A stretch of DNA of 64,000 nt, taken from assembly GCA_963663145.1 (NCBI GenBank), contig OY760134.1, forward strand, positions 1,426,001 to 1,490,000, written 5' to 3'. The translations under genes were made by a program, and so were the position numbers. The notes under the pieces were generated by a model. It made no database searches and had not been told where the DNA came from. It was given only the letters and a program-made list of their open reading frames with translations. Within the stretch, counting starts at the first letter, position 1. Each line of letters starts with the position of its first letter. Shown in pieces: positions 26,374-35,950 of the stretch. This DNA is from Azotimanducus sp963663145. GTDB taxonomy: Bacteria > Pseudomonadota > Gammaproteobacteria > Pseudomonadales > Azotimanducaceae.

Positions 26374-27657
26374 CTAAATCTCGAGCAAGAGCCGTGCCGG
26401 ATCTTCGACCATATCCTTGATGGTCACGAGGAATCGAACCGCTTCACGACCGTCAATAAGCCTGTGATCATAGCTCAAGGCGAGATACATCATGGGTCTT
26501 GCCACGATCTCGCCATCCACCACGACCGCACGCTCTTGAATCTTGTGCATGCCAAGTATAGCGGTCTGGGGCGGATTCAAAATTGGCGTGGAGAGCAGAG
26601 AACCAAACACCCCGCCATTCGAGATGGTAAAGGTGCCGCCAGTTAATTCTTCAAGCGTCAGTTTGTTTTCTCGCGCTCTCGCCGAATACTCGATAATCTG
26701 TTCTTCGATCTGCGCGAGCCCCAAGGCATCGGCATCGCGAATCAGCGGCACTAGGAGCCCGGCGTCGGTCGACACAGCCACGCCTATGTCGTAATAGCCG
26801 TGATACACGATATCCGAACCATCGATGGACGCATTCACCGCTGGGAAACGCTTCAACGCCTCCACCGAAGCGCTGACAAAAAACGACATGAAGCCCAAGC
26901 GGATGCCTTGATGGCTTTCGGCGAAGCGGTGCTTGTACTTGTCCCTCAACCGGATGATTTCGCTCATGTCAACTTCATTGAAGGTAGTCAACATGGCGGC
27001 ATTGTGCTGCGCCTCGACGAGACGCCTCGCGATACTCGCCCGCAAGCGACTCATCGGAACGCGGCGCTCGCTACGTTGATCCTCATTGCCGCTCTCCGGA
27101 AGCGCATCGCCTTGGGTGCCGACGAGCGGGATTTCTGTGCCCCTTTCGTGGCTGTCCGGCACAGACCGCGACCGCGCCGTCTCGGCGGCGCGTATCACAT
27201 CGGTGCGCAAAATGCGTCCTTCGCGTCCACTGCCACAAATCTCATCGAGCTCGACATCAAGCTCTGCCGCGAGCTTGCGCACCGCCGGACTGAGCGGCAC
27301 TGATTTCGTCGCCTGGGCTTCGACATCAGTCGATTCGACCGGCTTTTCTTGATTTGCCGTTTCTTCGACCACGGTTTCCACTTGCCGAACGTGCTGCTGC
27401 GCAGCCCCTTCTTCAACCTCGCCCGCTTCAACCAAGCCAATCAGTTCACCCGAGCCAATAATCGTCCCGGCTACCTTCATGATTTCGACAACGCGGCCGT
27501 CGACCGGCGCGACGACTTCTATCGTGACCTTTTCGGTTTCAATATCCACCAAAGGTTCGTCTTGATGCACCTGATCACCGGGTTGCTTGTGCCAGATGGC
27601 CACCGTGCCCTCAGAAATCGACTCGGGAAACTGTGGTGCCCTCACTTCCATACTCAT
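26374..27657 (-). CDS. sucB: Dihydrolipoyl succinyltransferase (E2 of 2-oxoglutarate dehydrogenase)
   Basis: The ATG at 27657 (MSMEVRAPQFPESI) with GAGGG-like purines upstream gives 427 residues. Domains in order: one lipoyl domain (lipoyl lysine in DIETEKVTIEV, about residue 44), a linker rich in Glu and Gln, a peripheral subunit-binding domain (SPAVRKLAAELDVEL, about residue 125), and the C-terminal acyltransferase with the catalytic YDHRLIDGREA. The open frame extending to 27771 overlaps the end of sucA and is not expected to be translated. Confidence 0.96.
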   Translation of the reverse strand: MSMEVRAPQFPESISEGTVAIWHKQPGDQVHQDEPLVDIETEKVTIEVVAPVDGRVVEIMKVAGTIIGSGELIGLVEAGEVEEGAAQQHVRQVETVVEETANQEKPVESTDVEAQATKSVPLSPAVRKLAAELDVELDEICGSGREGRILRTDVIRAAETARSRSVPDSHERGTEIPLVGTQGDALPESGNEDQRSERRVPMSRLRASIARRLVEAQHNAAMLTTFNEVDMSEIIRLRDKYKHRFAESHQGIRLGFMSFFVSASVEALKRFPAVNASIDGSDIVYHGYYDIGVAVSTDAGLLVPLIRDADALGLAQIEEQIIEYSARARENKLTLEELTGGTFTISNGGVFGSLLSTPILNPPQTAILGMHKIQERAVVVDGEIVARPMMYLALSYDHRLIDGREAVRFLVTIKDMVEDPARLLLEI

Positions 27658-27683
27658 CGAACAGCGACCCTCGGAAAATGAAC

Positions 27684-30539
27684 TCAGGCGTCGTTTGACT
27701 GCGTTTGCACACCGAGCGCCTCGTGCACCAAAGCCGCCTGTTCTTCGATGTGCCGCGACATGTAGCCGCACGCAGGTGCTGCGGAGTCCTCGCGTCCGAC
27801 ATAGGAAAGCACGATTTCATGCCGGCTCTTGGCGATCGAACGTTCCAATCGGTGCCGACTGGAAAACCACGCACCTTGGTTGCGCGGTTCTTCCTGGCAC
27901 CAGAGAATTGACTTGAGCGATGGATAAGTATTCAGCTCTTCGGCGAGCTCGGCTTCGGGAAAGGGAAAAAGCTGTTCTATGCGCACAATGTCCACATTGA
28001 CCAATCCGAGTTCGTGCCGTCGGTTCGACAGATCGTAATACACCTTTCCACTGCATATCACCAATCGTTCCACCGACTGCGGGTCGAGTTTGTAGGGATC
28101 GGGCAACACAGTGTGGAATCTTCCCCGAGTGAGCTCGTCGATGGAGGACACCGCTTCGCGAAATCTCAGCAGATTCTTGGCGGACATCACGACGAGCGGC
28201 CTGCGCGTGGCTACTTTCATATGTCTCCTAAACATATGAAATACCTGAGCCGGAGTGGAAGGTACCACCAGCACCATGTTGTCCTGCGCGCACAACTGCA
28301 GGAAGCGCTCCAAACGTGCGGAGGAATGTTCCGGGCCAGCGCCGTCGTAGCCGTGCGGCAAGAGCATCACCAGACCACAGAGTCTTCCCCACTTGACTTC
28401 GCCGGAGGAAATGAACTGATCGATGACCACCTGTGCGCCATTCGCGAAATCCCCGAATTGCGCTTCCCAAATGGTCAAGCTAGTGGGCGTGGTGGCTGCA
28501 TAGCCATACTCGAAAGCGAGCACCGCTTCCTCAGACAGCAACGAGTTGTAAATGTCGAAGGACACATCGCTGCGCAGTTCTTCAAGCGGCGTGAATGCGC
28601 TTCCATCTTGTTGGTTGAAAAGCTTTGCGTGACGGTGGGAGAAGGTGCCCACAGCCACGTCCTGGCCGGTGAGCCGTACGGGAATACCTTCGTCAATCAG
28701 GGATGCATAGGCCATGATCTCGGCGAAACCCCAGTTGACGGGTCGCGCTCCGGCGGCCATGCGGTGACGGTCATTGAACACTGAGCGGACCTGCTTGTGC
28801 ACGTCGAAGCCTTCTGGAATCTGCTCAAGTCGCGAGGCAAGCTTACGTAACCGCGCTTCGTCGAATCTCGTGTCCACCGATTCATCATAGGATGCCCCTA
28901 TGTAAGGACCCCAACTGACGAATAGACTCGAATCAGGCTCGCTCGACAGGGAAAGGGCGACATGGCGGCCGCTCTCTACATCTTCGCGATAGTCGGAGGC
29001 CATTTTCTTGACGCCTTGCGCATCGATTACGCCTTCGGCGATGAGGCTCTGGGCATAGGATTCGCGCACCCTACGAAGCGCCCGTATGCGCTGGTACATC
29101 AAGGGTTGCGTCTTGGTCGGATCCTCTGCTTCGTTATGTCCGTGACGTCTGTATCCGACTAGGTCGATGACCACGTCTTTCTTGTATTTCATACGGTAAT
29201 CCACCGCCAACTCGGTCACGAATAAGACAGCTTCGGGGTCATCCGCATTGACGTGAAATATGGGAGCCTGAATGATCTTGGCGACCTCCGAGCAGTATTC
29301 GGTGGATCGCGCGTCTCGGCGCTCATGGGTGGTAAAGCCGATTTGATTGTTGAGGATGACATGCAGACTGCCGCCCGTCCCATAGGCCGTCGTCTGCGAC
29401 ATCTGAAAGGATTCCATCACCACACCTTGGCCTGCGAAGGCGGCATCCCCATGCACGATGATGGGCACGACAAGCTGGCCATCTTGGTCGCCGCGCCGAT
29501 CTTGACGCGCTCTCACCGATCCCTCCACGACCGGACCGACTATTTCGAGATGGGACGGATTGAAGGAGAGCGCCAGATGCAGTGTGCCGCCCGGTGTATG
29601 CACGTCGGAGGAGAATCCCAAGTGGTATTTCACATCGCCTGATCCCAGCGCGGCAACAGATTTTCCTTCAAATTCGTCAAAGAGATCCGATGGTTGCTTG
29701 CCAAGAATATTCACCAACACGTTGAGGCGGCCGCGGTGGGCCATGCCGATGACACATTCGACACATCCCGAGGTGCCCACTCGTTGGATCGCGTGGTCAA
29801 GCAGGGGGATGAAACTCTCGCAGCCGTCGAGGCCAAATCGCTTAGTGCCCGGATAGCGGTTGTGCAAATAAACCTCCAATCCTTCGGCAGCAGTCAATCG
29901 CTCGAGCAAATGCAGCTTGCCGCTGGTATCAAGCTTCAGCCGCGCGCGGCTCGATTCGATGCGCTGCTCAAGCCAAGCCACCTCGTCGAGATTAACGATG
30001 TGCGTGTATTCAAGGCCGATGGTGCGACAATAGGTGTCGCGCAAGGCCGAAACAAATTCGCGTAGCGTCGCGACTTCGGCACCGAAGTGAAACGAACCAA
30101 CTTGAAATACATCATCGAGATCCGCTGCGCCGAGACTCGGATTTGAGAGAGGGTCGAGTTCCGGGATGCACCGCCGAGGCATGAGTCCGAGCGGGTCGAT
30201 ATCGGCCTCTTCATGCCCGTACTGACGGTAACTCGAGATGAGTTCCGAGACAACCGCCTGTTTACGATTGTGTTCATCGGAAAGATCAGTGGAAACTGAC
30301 TCCGGCCTCGCCTTGAATCGGTTTCTTCCCAAGCGTTCAAAATGTGCAACCACCGTGCTGTGGCGAACGTCCGCCCCGCTGATGCCGTCAATATTTGGAA
30401 GCTTCTCGAAGTATGACCGCCACTCGATCGGTACATCGGCGGGATTGGCCAGCCAACGGTCGTACATGGATTCCATATAGCTGAAGTTTCCCGCGGCCAA
30501 ATGCGAGGTTCGACGCATGCGTTCGAGATTAGATTCCAT
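27684..30539 (-). CDS. sucA: 2-oxoglutarate dehydrogenase E1
   Basis: 951-residue thiamine-diphosphate enzyme that decarboxylates 2-oxoglutarate and succinylates the lipoyl group of SucB. N-terminal YMESMYDRWLANPADVPIEW and the GMAHRGRLNVLVN, HGDAAFAGQGVV and VDLVGYRRHGHNE blocks are all intact, as is the C-terminal RPLVVMSAKNLLR. Normal length. It starts 24 bases after the sdhB stop, within the same minus-strand run. Confidence 0.97.
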   Translation of the reverse strand: MESNLERMRRTSHLAAGNFSYMESMYDRWLANPADVPIEWRSYFEKLPNIDGISGADVRHSTVVAHFERLGRNRFKARPESVSTDLSDEHNRKQAVVSELISSYRQYGHEEADIDPLGLMPRRCIPELDPLSNPSLGAADLDDVFQVGSFHFGAEVATLREFVSALRDTYCRTIGLEYTHIVNLDEVAWLEQRIESSRARLKLDTSGKLHLLERLTAAEGLEVYLHNRYPGTKRFGLDGCESFIPLLDHAIQRVGTSGCVECVIGMAHRGRLNVLVNILGKQPSDLFDEFEGKSVAALGSGDVKYHLGFSSDVHTPGGTLHLALSFNPSHLEIVGPVVEGSVRARQDRRGDQDGQLVVPIIVHGDAAFAGQGVVMESFQMSQTTAYGTGGSLHVILNNQIGFTTHERRDARSTEYCSEVAKIIQAPIFHVNADDPEAVLFVTELAVDYRMKYKKDVVIDLVGYRRHGHNEAEDPTKTQPLMYQRIRALRRVRESYAQSLIAEGVIDAQGVKKMASDYREDVESGRHVALSLSSEPDSSLFVSWGPYIGASYDESVDTRFDEARLRKLASRLEQIPEGFDVHKQVRSVFNDRHRMAAGARPVNWGFAEIMAYASLIDEGIPVRLTGQDVAVGTFSHRHAKLFNQQDGSAFTPLEELRSDVSFDIYNSLLSEEAVLAFEYGYAATTPTSLTIWEAQFGDFANGAQVVIDQFISSGEVKWGRLCGLVMLLPHGYDGAGPEHSSARLERFLQLCAQDNMVLVVPSTPAQVFHMFRRHMKVATRRPLVVMSAKNLLRFREAVSSIDELTRGRFHTVLPDPYKLDPQSVERLVICSGKVYYDLSNRRHELGLVNVDIVRIEQLFPFPEAELAEELNTYPSLKSILWCQEEPRNQGAWFSSRHRLERSIAKSRHEIVLSYVGREDSAAPACGYMSRHIEEQAALVHEALGVQTQSNDA

Positions 30540-30562
30540 GGCGTTACGTACGAATCACGCCT

Positions 30563-31267
30563 TCATGCATCGTCGGTAATCATAAGGGTGCGGATCTTGC
30601 CGATCGCCTCTGTCGGATTTAATCCCTTGGGACATACGCTGACGCAGTTCATGATGCCTCGGCAGCGATAGAGGCTATAGGCGTCCTTCAACTGCTCCAG
30701 TCGAGAACCACGCGCCTCGTCACGGCTGTCGGCAATGAATCGGTACGCCTGCAATAGTCCCGCCGGACCTACGAATTTGTCTGGGTTCCACCAAAAGGAC
30801 GGGCAGGAAGTTGAACAGCAGGCGCAGAGGATGCACTCATAGAGGCCATCAAGCTCGGCGCGTTCTTCCGGGGTTTGCAGACGCTCTTGCTCTGGAGGAG
30901 GCGTGTCGTTCTTCAGCCAAGGGTCGATACGCTTGTACTGCTGATAGAACTGTTCCAAGTCCACGATGAGATCTCGAATCACCGGCAAACCGGGGAGCGG
31001 GCGCAAGGACAAGCGACCTCCGGGCGCGACCTCGGATACGGGCGTGATGCATGCAAGGCCGTTGCGACCGTTCATATTGATGGCGTCGGAGCCGCACACG
31101 CCTTCACGACACGAACGTCGAAAAGAGAGCGTGGGATGCGCGACCTTCAATGCTTCCAAGAGCTCCAGTACCATCATATCGGAACCTTCGGGAAGGTCGA
31201 ATTCGATCGACTGCGTCCAAGGCTTGGCATCGGTTTCTGGATTGAATCTGTATATCTTGACTTGCAC
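30563..31267 (-). CDS. sdhB: Succinate dehydrogenase iron-sulfur subunit
   Basis: The GTG at 31267 (next residues QVKIYRFNPE) is preceded by GAGGAG about ten bases upstream and gives the expected 234 residues; longer frames to 31408 are unsupported. Cysteine clusters for the three centres are present: SCREGVCGSD with a downstream Cys for [2Fe-2S], CILCACCSTSCP for [4Fe-4S] and CRGIMNCVSVCP for [3Fe-4S]. It sits 35 bases after sdhA. Confidence 0.96.
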   Translation of the reverse strand: MQVKIYRFNPETDAKPWTQSIEFDLPEGSDMMVLELLEALKVAHPTLSFRRSCREGVCGSDAINMNGRNGLACITPVSEVAPGGRLSLRPLPGLPVIRDLIVDLEQFYQQYKRIDPWLKNDTPPPEQERLQTPEERAELDGLYECILCACCSTSCPSFWWNPDKFVGPAGLLQAYRFIADSRDEARGSRLEQLKDAYSLYRCRGIMNCVSVCPKGLNPTEAIGKIRTLMITDDA

Positions 31268-31302
31268 TCGTTTTTGGCTCCTCGACCAAAGATTCCTATG
31301 GG

Positions 31303-33066
31303 CTAATATTGACGCTCTTGCGGCATGAAGGCATCCATTTGCGCCGGTGCGAAATTCACGCCACGCTTCCCCACTCTCTTCGAACGCGAGAAGTACAAGG
31401 AATGACACAGCCAGTTCTCGTCATCGCGGTCGCGAAAATCATCGCGCGCGTGGGCGCCTCGGCTTTCTTTTCGTTCAGCCGCGGCAATTGCGGTGGCCTC
31501 GGCAACTTCGATCAGATTGTCAAGCTCGAGCGCATCGAGCCGAGCCGTGTTGAAGGTCGCTGACTTGTCCACCAAGTGCGCCGCCATCGCACGGTTGCGT
31601 ATGGAATCGAGTGCGCGAACACCCTCAAACATCTGCTCGGCGGATCTGAACACACCGAAACTCTCCTGCATGACCTTCTGCAATTCGGATTTGAGCACCG
31701 GCACCTGTTCGCCCTGGTCACTTTCCTGCCAGCGAGCAAGACGAGAGAGCGCCGGTTCAAGATCGGATTCGCTCGCTTCGCGAAACGGCCCAGACTCGCG
31801 TAACGCTGATTCGATGGCTTGCCCCGATGCGCGCCCAAACACAATCAAATCAAGCAGGGAATTGCCGCCAAGGCGGTTGGCGCCGTGCACCGATACGCAG
31901 GCCGCTTCACCAGCGGCGTACAGTCCCTGAATCTCTTGGTCGTCCCCGGTATCGGATTGGGTCAACGCCTGACCATACTTGTCGGTGGGAATACCACCCA
32001 TCATGTAATGGCAGGTCGGCACGACCGGAATCGGTTGTGTCACCGGATCCACATGCGCGAAGGTCCGCGATAGTTCAAGAATGCCCGGCAAGCGTTGATT
32101 GAGGGTTTCTTCTCCAAGATGATCAAGCTTCAACAATACATGGTCGCTATTCGCACCACAGCCACGCCCTTCAAGCACTTCAATGATCATTGAGCGAGCC
32201 ACCACGTCCCTGCCGGCTAGATCCTTGGCGTTCGGGGCATAGCGCTCCATGAAACGCTCACCATCGCGATTGATCAGATACCCGCCCTCCCCTCGGCATC
32301 CTTCGGTCACCAGTACGCCGGCACCGGCAATACCAGTTGGATGAAATTGCCACATCTCCATGTCCTGCACCGGAAAACCTGCGCGAAGCGCCATTCCAAT
32401 GCCGTCTCCGGTGTTGGTGAGGGCGTTGGTGGTGGACGCATAGATGCGACCCGCCCCGCCTGTCGACAGCACCGTTGCCTTCGATTTGACGTGATACAGC
32501 TCGCCGGTTTCGAGTTCGATGGCGATGACGCCGGTCACTACGCCGTCGACATTGACCACCAGATCGACCACGAACCATTCGTTCAAGAACACCGTCTGCG
32601 CCGCGAGATTGGCCTGAAAGAGTGTGTGCAACAGGGCATGACCGGTGCGGTCGGCAGCGGCGCAGGTTCGGGCGGCCTGCCCACCTTTGCCGAAATCTTT
32701 CGATTGACCACCAAAGGGACGTTGATAGATGCGTCCTGACTCCGTGCGCGAAAAAGGCATGCCCATATGCTCGAGTTCAAACACGGCTTTGGGGCCCTCA
32801 CTGCACATATATTCGATCGCGTCCTGATCACCTATGTAATCAGACCCTTTGACCGTGTCGTACACATGCCAACGCCAATCGTCTTCTGGATCATCGCTCG
32901 CAATGGCGCAGGTGATCCCTCCTTGTGCGGACACTGTGTGTGAGCGTGTCGGGAAGACCTTGGAGAGCACGGCGGTCTTGAAACCGGAGCGTGCCAATTC
33001 AAGTGCGGCACGCATGCCGGCACCGCCTCCGCCAACAATGATTGCATCGTATTCGAGCTTGCGCAT
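31303..33066 (-). CDS. sdhA: Succinate dehydrogenase flavoprotein subunit
   Basis: 587 residues. FAD loop IIVGGGGAGMRAALEL, the covalent-FAD histidine in FPTRSHTVSAQGG, the substrate-site arginine/histidine segments QFHPTGIAGAGVL and CHYMMGGIPT, and the catalytic arginine region RLGGNSLLD. The C-terminus has DDENWLCHSLYF. It oxidises succinate at the cytosolic face of the inner membrane and passes electrons to SdhB. It lies nine bases after sdhD. Confidence 0.97.
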   Translation of the reverse strand: MRKLEYDAIIVGGGGAGMRAALELARSGFKTAVLSKVFPTRSHTVSAQGGITCAIASDDPEDDWRWHVYDTVKGSDYIGDQDAIEYMCSEGPKAVFELEHMGMPFSRTESGRIYQRPFGGQSKDFGKGGQAARTCAAADRTGHALLHTLFQANLAAQTVFLNEWFVVDLVVNVDGVVTGVIAIELETGELYHVKSKATVLSTGGAGRIYASTTNALTNTGDGIGMALRAGFPVQDMEMWQFHPTGIAGAGVLVTEGCRGEGGYLINRDGERFMERYAPNAKDLAGRDVVARSMIIEVLEGRGCGANSDHVLLKLDHLGEETLNQRLPGILELSRTFAHVDPVTQPIPVVPTCHYMMGGIPTDKYGQALTQSDTGDDQEIQGLYAAGEAACVSVHGANRLGGNSLLDLIVFGRASGQAIESALRESGPFREASESDLEPALSRLARWQESDQGEQVPVLKSELQKVMQESFGVFRSAEQMFEGVRALDSIRNRAMAAHLVDKSATFNTARLDALELDNLIEVAEATAIAAAERKESRGAHARDDFRDRDDENWLCHSLYFSRSKRVGKRGVNFAPAQMDAFMPQERQY

Positions 33067-33075
33067 GGTCGTGAA

Positions 33076-33441
33076 TCAGAGCCTTATGATGATCAACAGC
33101 CACCAAACGGCCTGCCCGCAGAGCGTAACAAGCACGAGGCCGAAATAGAGCATTCGCGCCAGCGCCGCGAATCGCCCAAAATAATGCGGTCTGATGTAAT
33201 CCGTCCCAATCGTCCAGAGTCCCACCCAAGCGTGGGCGACGAACGAAATAAGCGCAACGAAACTAAATCCCTTCATGAAGACATTGCCGAAAAACTCGCT
33301 CAGTGTCTCGCTATCAACATCGGTGGCAAAGAGAAAAAACCCTGTGAGACATAGGGCATAGGATGCCAACAGGAGCGAAGAGAGGCGCTGCGTCAAAAAG
33401 CCGGTCACCCCCCAGTGGTTGGTTGGTTGAACTCTTGACAT
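33076..33441 (-). CDS. sdhD: Succinate dehydrogenase membrane anchor subunit D
   Basis: The ATG at 33441 gives 121 residues (MSRVQPTNHWGVTGF) with three transmembrane helices (about residues 20-40, 55-80 and 92-118). The helix-2 segment SFVAHAWVGLWTIGTDYI keeps the H-x-x-x-G-x-x-x-x-x-x-D-Y pattern of SdhD proteins that contributes to the quinone site. It begins five bases after the sdhC stop. Confidence 0.9.
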   Translation of the reverse strand: MSRVQPTNHWGVTGFLTQRLSSLLLASYALCLTGFFLFATDVDSETLSEFFGNVFMKGFSFVALISFVAHAWVGLWTIGTDYIRPHYFGRFAALARMLYFGLVLVTLCGQAVWWLLIIIRL

Positions 33442-33446
33442 TTGCA

Positions 33447-33839
33447 CTACCACCAGAAAGCCAAGGCAACCAGAAGGGTGAGCGATACGCTCAAGAACCA
33501 AGCAGACCAAGACATCATGCGGGCGGCTTTGAGCGATTCTCCTATGTGCCAATCCATGAGCAGGTGTTTAGCGCCGGCAACCAAATGAAAGACTGCGCAA
33601 GCCACGAGCAACACCAGCATACCTTTGCTCCAAGAGGATTCAAGCAGCACGGAAAGTCTCTCGGAGCCGTCGTCTCGCAAGGCTAGATGCAGAAAGTAGA
33701 GCAGCACCCACATGCCGAGAAACAAGGCAACGCCGGTGATCCGGTGGGTAATTGATGTCACTGCCGTTAAAGGAAAGTGAAATCGGAACAGGTCGAGGTT
33801 GACCGGACGCACCCGGTGCTGCCGAACCTGATTAGTCAT
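33447..33839 (-). CDS. sdhC: Succinate dehydrogenase cytochrome b556 subunit C
   Basis: The ATG at 33839 gives 130 residues with three membrane helices. The family signature ITHRITG is at residues 30-36 and the haem-ligand histidine is His85 in VFHLVAGAKHLLMDWH, equivalent to His84 of the E. coli subunit. Earlier in-frame starts (for example 33857) add only a few residues. First gene of the long sdh-suc run, divergent from gltA. Confidence 0.92.
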   Translation of the reverse strand: MTNQVRQHRVRPVNLDLFRFHFPLTAVTSITHRITGVALFLGMWVLLYFLHLALRDDGSERLSVLLESSWSKGMLVLLVACAVFHLVAGAKHLLMDWHIGESLKAARMMSWSAWFLSVSLTLLVALAFWW

Positions 33840-33954
33840 AGGCGCTTTCACTTTCCATAATCGTTTCATGATAGACGAACTGGACAAAAGCTTCACGACG
33901 CCGTGCGCCCAAAGCAACCGGGAATCGCATGTAATATCATCCTTTCAGACAATC
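33840..33954. promoter_or_regulatory. Divergent promoter region between sdhC and gltA
   Basis: The 115 bases separate the start codons of sdhC (leftward) and gltA (rightward), so both promoters must lie here or within the gene ends. On the plus strand TAATAT at 33932-33937 resembles a -10 box for gltA, but no good -35 match lies at the right spacing. Leftward, TTGTCC near 33888 could be a -35 element for sdhC. No operator palindrome was recognised. The placement is inferred from gene orientation rather than from strong motifs. Confidence 0.4.
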
Positions 33955-35247
33955 ATGACTCAGACATTTGAATTAATGGACGGCGAGAAAGCGAGACTGC
34001 ACATCAGGGGCAGCGATATTGAGCTTCAGGTACACGCGGCGACACTTGGACAAGATGTCGTCAAGGTCAGCAGCCTTGTTGACAGAGATCTCTTCACCTT
34101 TGATCCCGGCTTTGTCTCGACGGCGGCCTGCTCATCGAGCCTCACCTACATCGACGGGGATGCCGGCATCCTGTTGCACCGCGGCTACAAGATCGAAGAC
34201 CTCGCAGCCGAGTCTCGCCACCTCGAACTCGCCTACCTGCTGCTCAAGGGCGAACTTCCCGATAGTTCGCAGTTCGAGGAGTTTCGCGCCCGTGTGCTGT
34301 CATTGCGCGGGCTGGATCCAAGAATGTACGATCTTTGCGAACAACTACCCACAGGTGCCCATCCGATGGCCGCGCTCAATTGCCTCTGCGCAGGGTTGAG
34401 CGCTTACGAAGACATCGACCTCGACTTGAGCGACGAAGCGGTGCGCGAGACCGTCGCCACAAGTTTGATTGCAAAAATGCCGACGCTGGTCGCACTCGCC
34501 CTGAGAAACTATACGGGAGAGCCACTGCTGCGACCAAACCTTCATTTGGACTACACCGAGAACTTCTTGTACATGCTGTTCGGGGCGAAGCCGGATGCGG
34601 TCGTCGCCGATGCCATGGAGCGCATACTCATACTGCACGCCGATCACGAACAGAACGCTTCCACCGCAACGGTGCGCATGGCTGGTTCAACAGGCACCAA
34701 TCCCTATGCGGCCATCAGCGCCGGCATTGGAGCGCTTTGGGGCCCCTCGCATGGGGGAGCCAATGAAGCCGTGCTGAAGATGCTGGAGGAAATTGGTTCA
34801 ATCGACAAGATAGACACCTTCTTGTCGCGTGCGCAAGATCCACAGGATCCTTTCAAACTGATGGGATTCGGGCATCGGGTATACAAGAACTACGACCCTA
34901 GGGCCGCGATTCTCCGCTTCTCTTGCCGTCAAGTCTTGGAATCGATTGGCACCGCCCAAAGTCCGTTACTCGCGCTCGCACAGATACTCGAGCGCCGGGC
35001 CTTGGAAGATGAGTATTTCATTGGTCGCAAACTCTTCCCAAACGTGGATTTCTACTCTGGGATCATCCTTCAAGCGATCGGCATTCCCACTTCGGCGTTC
35101 ACCACGATCTTTGCGCTGTCCCGCACAGTCGGGTGGATCGCGCAATGGAGCGAAATGTGTCGGGGGGCCGTCAAGATCGGCCGACCCCGACAGTTGTATG
35201 TGGGTCCCGGGCCGCGGCCATTTGTTGCGATTGGAAGCCGTGCATAA
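33955..35247 (+). CDS. gltA: Citrate synthase
   Basis: Condenses acetyl-CoA and oxaloacetate. The ATG at 33955 (MTQTFELMDGEKARL) yields 430 residues, the length of the hexameric type II enzyme of Gram-negative bacteria. Active-site elements: HADHEQNASTATVR, the histidine of GFGHRVYKNYDPRA and the aspartate of PNVDFYSGI. Standing alone on the plus strand, it is divergent from the sdh-suc genes, the same relation as in E. coli. It converges with the PnuC gene 40 bases downstream without an obvious terminator. Confidence 0.97.
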   Translation: MTQTFELMDGEKARLHIRGSDIELQVHAATLGQDVVKVSSLVDRDLFTFDPGFVSTAACSSSLTYIDGDAGILLHRGYKIEDLAAESRHLELAYLLLKGELPDSSQFEEFRARVLSLRGLDPRMYDLCEQLPTGAHPMAALNCLCAGLSAYEDIDLDLSDEAVRETVATSLIAKMPTLVALALRNYTGEPLLRPNLHLDYTENFLYMLFGAKPDAVVADAMERILILHADHEQNASTATVRMAGSTGTNPYAAISAGIGALWGPSHGGANEAVLKMLEEIGSIDKIDTFLSRAQDPQDPFKLMGFGHRVYKNYDPRAAILRFSCRQVLESIGTAQSPLLALAQILERRALEDEYFIGRKLFPNVDFYSGIILQAIGIPTSAFTTIFALSRTVGWIAQWSEMCRGAVKIGRPRQLYVGPGPRPFVAIGSRA

Positions 35248-35286
35248 CCAATCATTTGATGCCGTCCGAGATCGAGTCTCAACCTG

Positions 35287-35886
35287 TCACTCTGACCCAG
35301 ACATCGTGCGTCGCCAGCTTAGCCAGCCTGCGACAGCCATGGCAAGGTACACGGCATAAAGAAGTGCATAGAGATTGATGCCCTTCACCAAGTAAAGCAC
35401 CACGGCGACGATGTCCACAAAAAACCAGACGATCCAATTCTCCAGGTACTTGCGGGCCATCATCCACATGGCTGAGAAGCTCAGCACCGTGGTCGAGCTA
35501 TCCCAGTAGGCAAAGTCCGCGTCGGTCAGGTTCGAGAGCGCGAATCCCATGAGAAAGATGCCGAGGGCGTTCAAGACCACCAGCAGGAGGACTTGGCGCC
35601 TTGGGGTTCTGATAACGGCGAGTTTCTCACCCGCTCGCCGATTACCTCCAAACCGCCAATACCACCAGCCGTAAAGGTTCATCCCAACATAAAAGACGTG
35701 TAGCGCCACATCGGCGTAGAGCTTGGCATCGAAGAACACCGCGACCGACACCAATGCGTAGGTGAACCCAATCGGCCAAGTCCAAATGTTCTGGCGAATT
35801 AGGAGCCAAACAGCGAGCAGCCCGGTCAGCAATCCCGTCACCTCGAACCAGCTGAGCGCGAGCAATGATTGAAGGAGAAAATCCAC
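35287..35886 (-). CDS. pnuC: PnuC-family vitamin transporter
   Basis: 199 residues with about seven transmembrane helices. The family blocks NIWTWPIGFTYALVS, DVALHVFYVGMNLYGWW and the paired repeat FSAMWMMARKYLENWIVWFFVD are plain. PnuC proteins facilitate uptake of nicotinamide riboside, while close relatives carry thiamine or riboflavin; the substrate cannot be told here, and no NAD-salvage or thiamine gene is adjacent. No riboswitch is recognisable in the 64-base gap upstream, shared with the response regulator. Confidence 0.85.
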   Translation of the reverse strand: MDFLLQSLLALSWFEVTGLLTGLLAVWLLIRQNIWTWPIGFTYALVSVAVFFDAKLYADVALHVFYVGMNLYGWWYWRFGGNRRAGEKLAVIRTPRRQVLLLVVLNALGIFLMGFALSNLTDADFAYWDSSTTVLSFSAMWMMARKYLENWIVWFFVDIVAVVLYLVKGINLYALLYAVYLAMAVAGWLSWRRTMSGSE

Positions 35887-35950
35887 ACACGCATTCTAAG
35901 CGTACAATTGGTAGAAGACGAAAACGCCAAACCCTTGGACGACTTAGACC

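Noticed and set aside
28014..28784. Open frame of about 256 codons antisense to sucA
   Set aside because: Opposite a highly conserved enzyme gene; composition follows from sucA codon usage; no domain.
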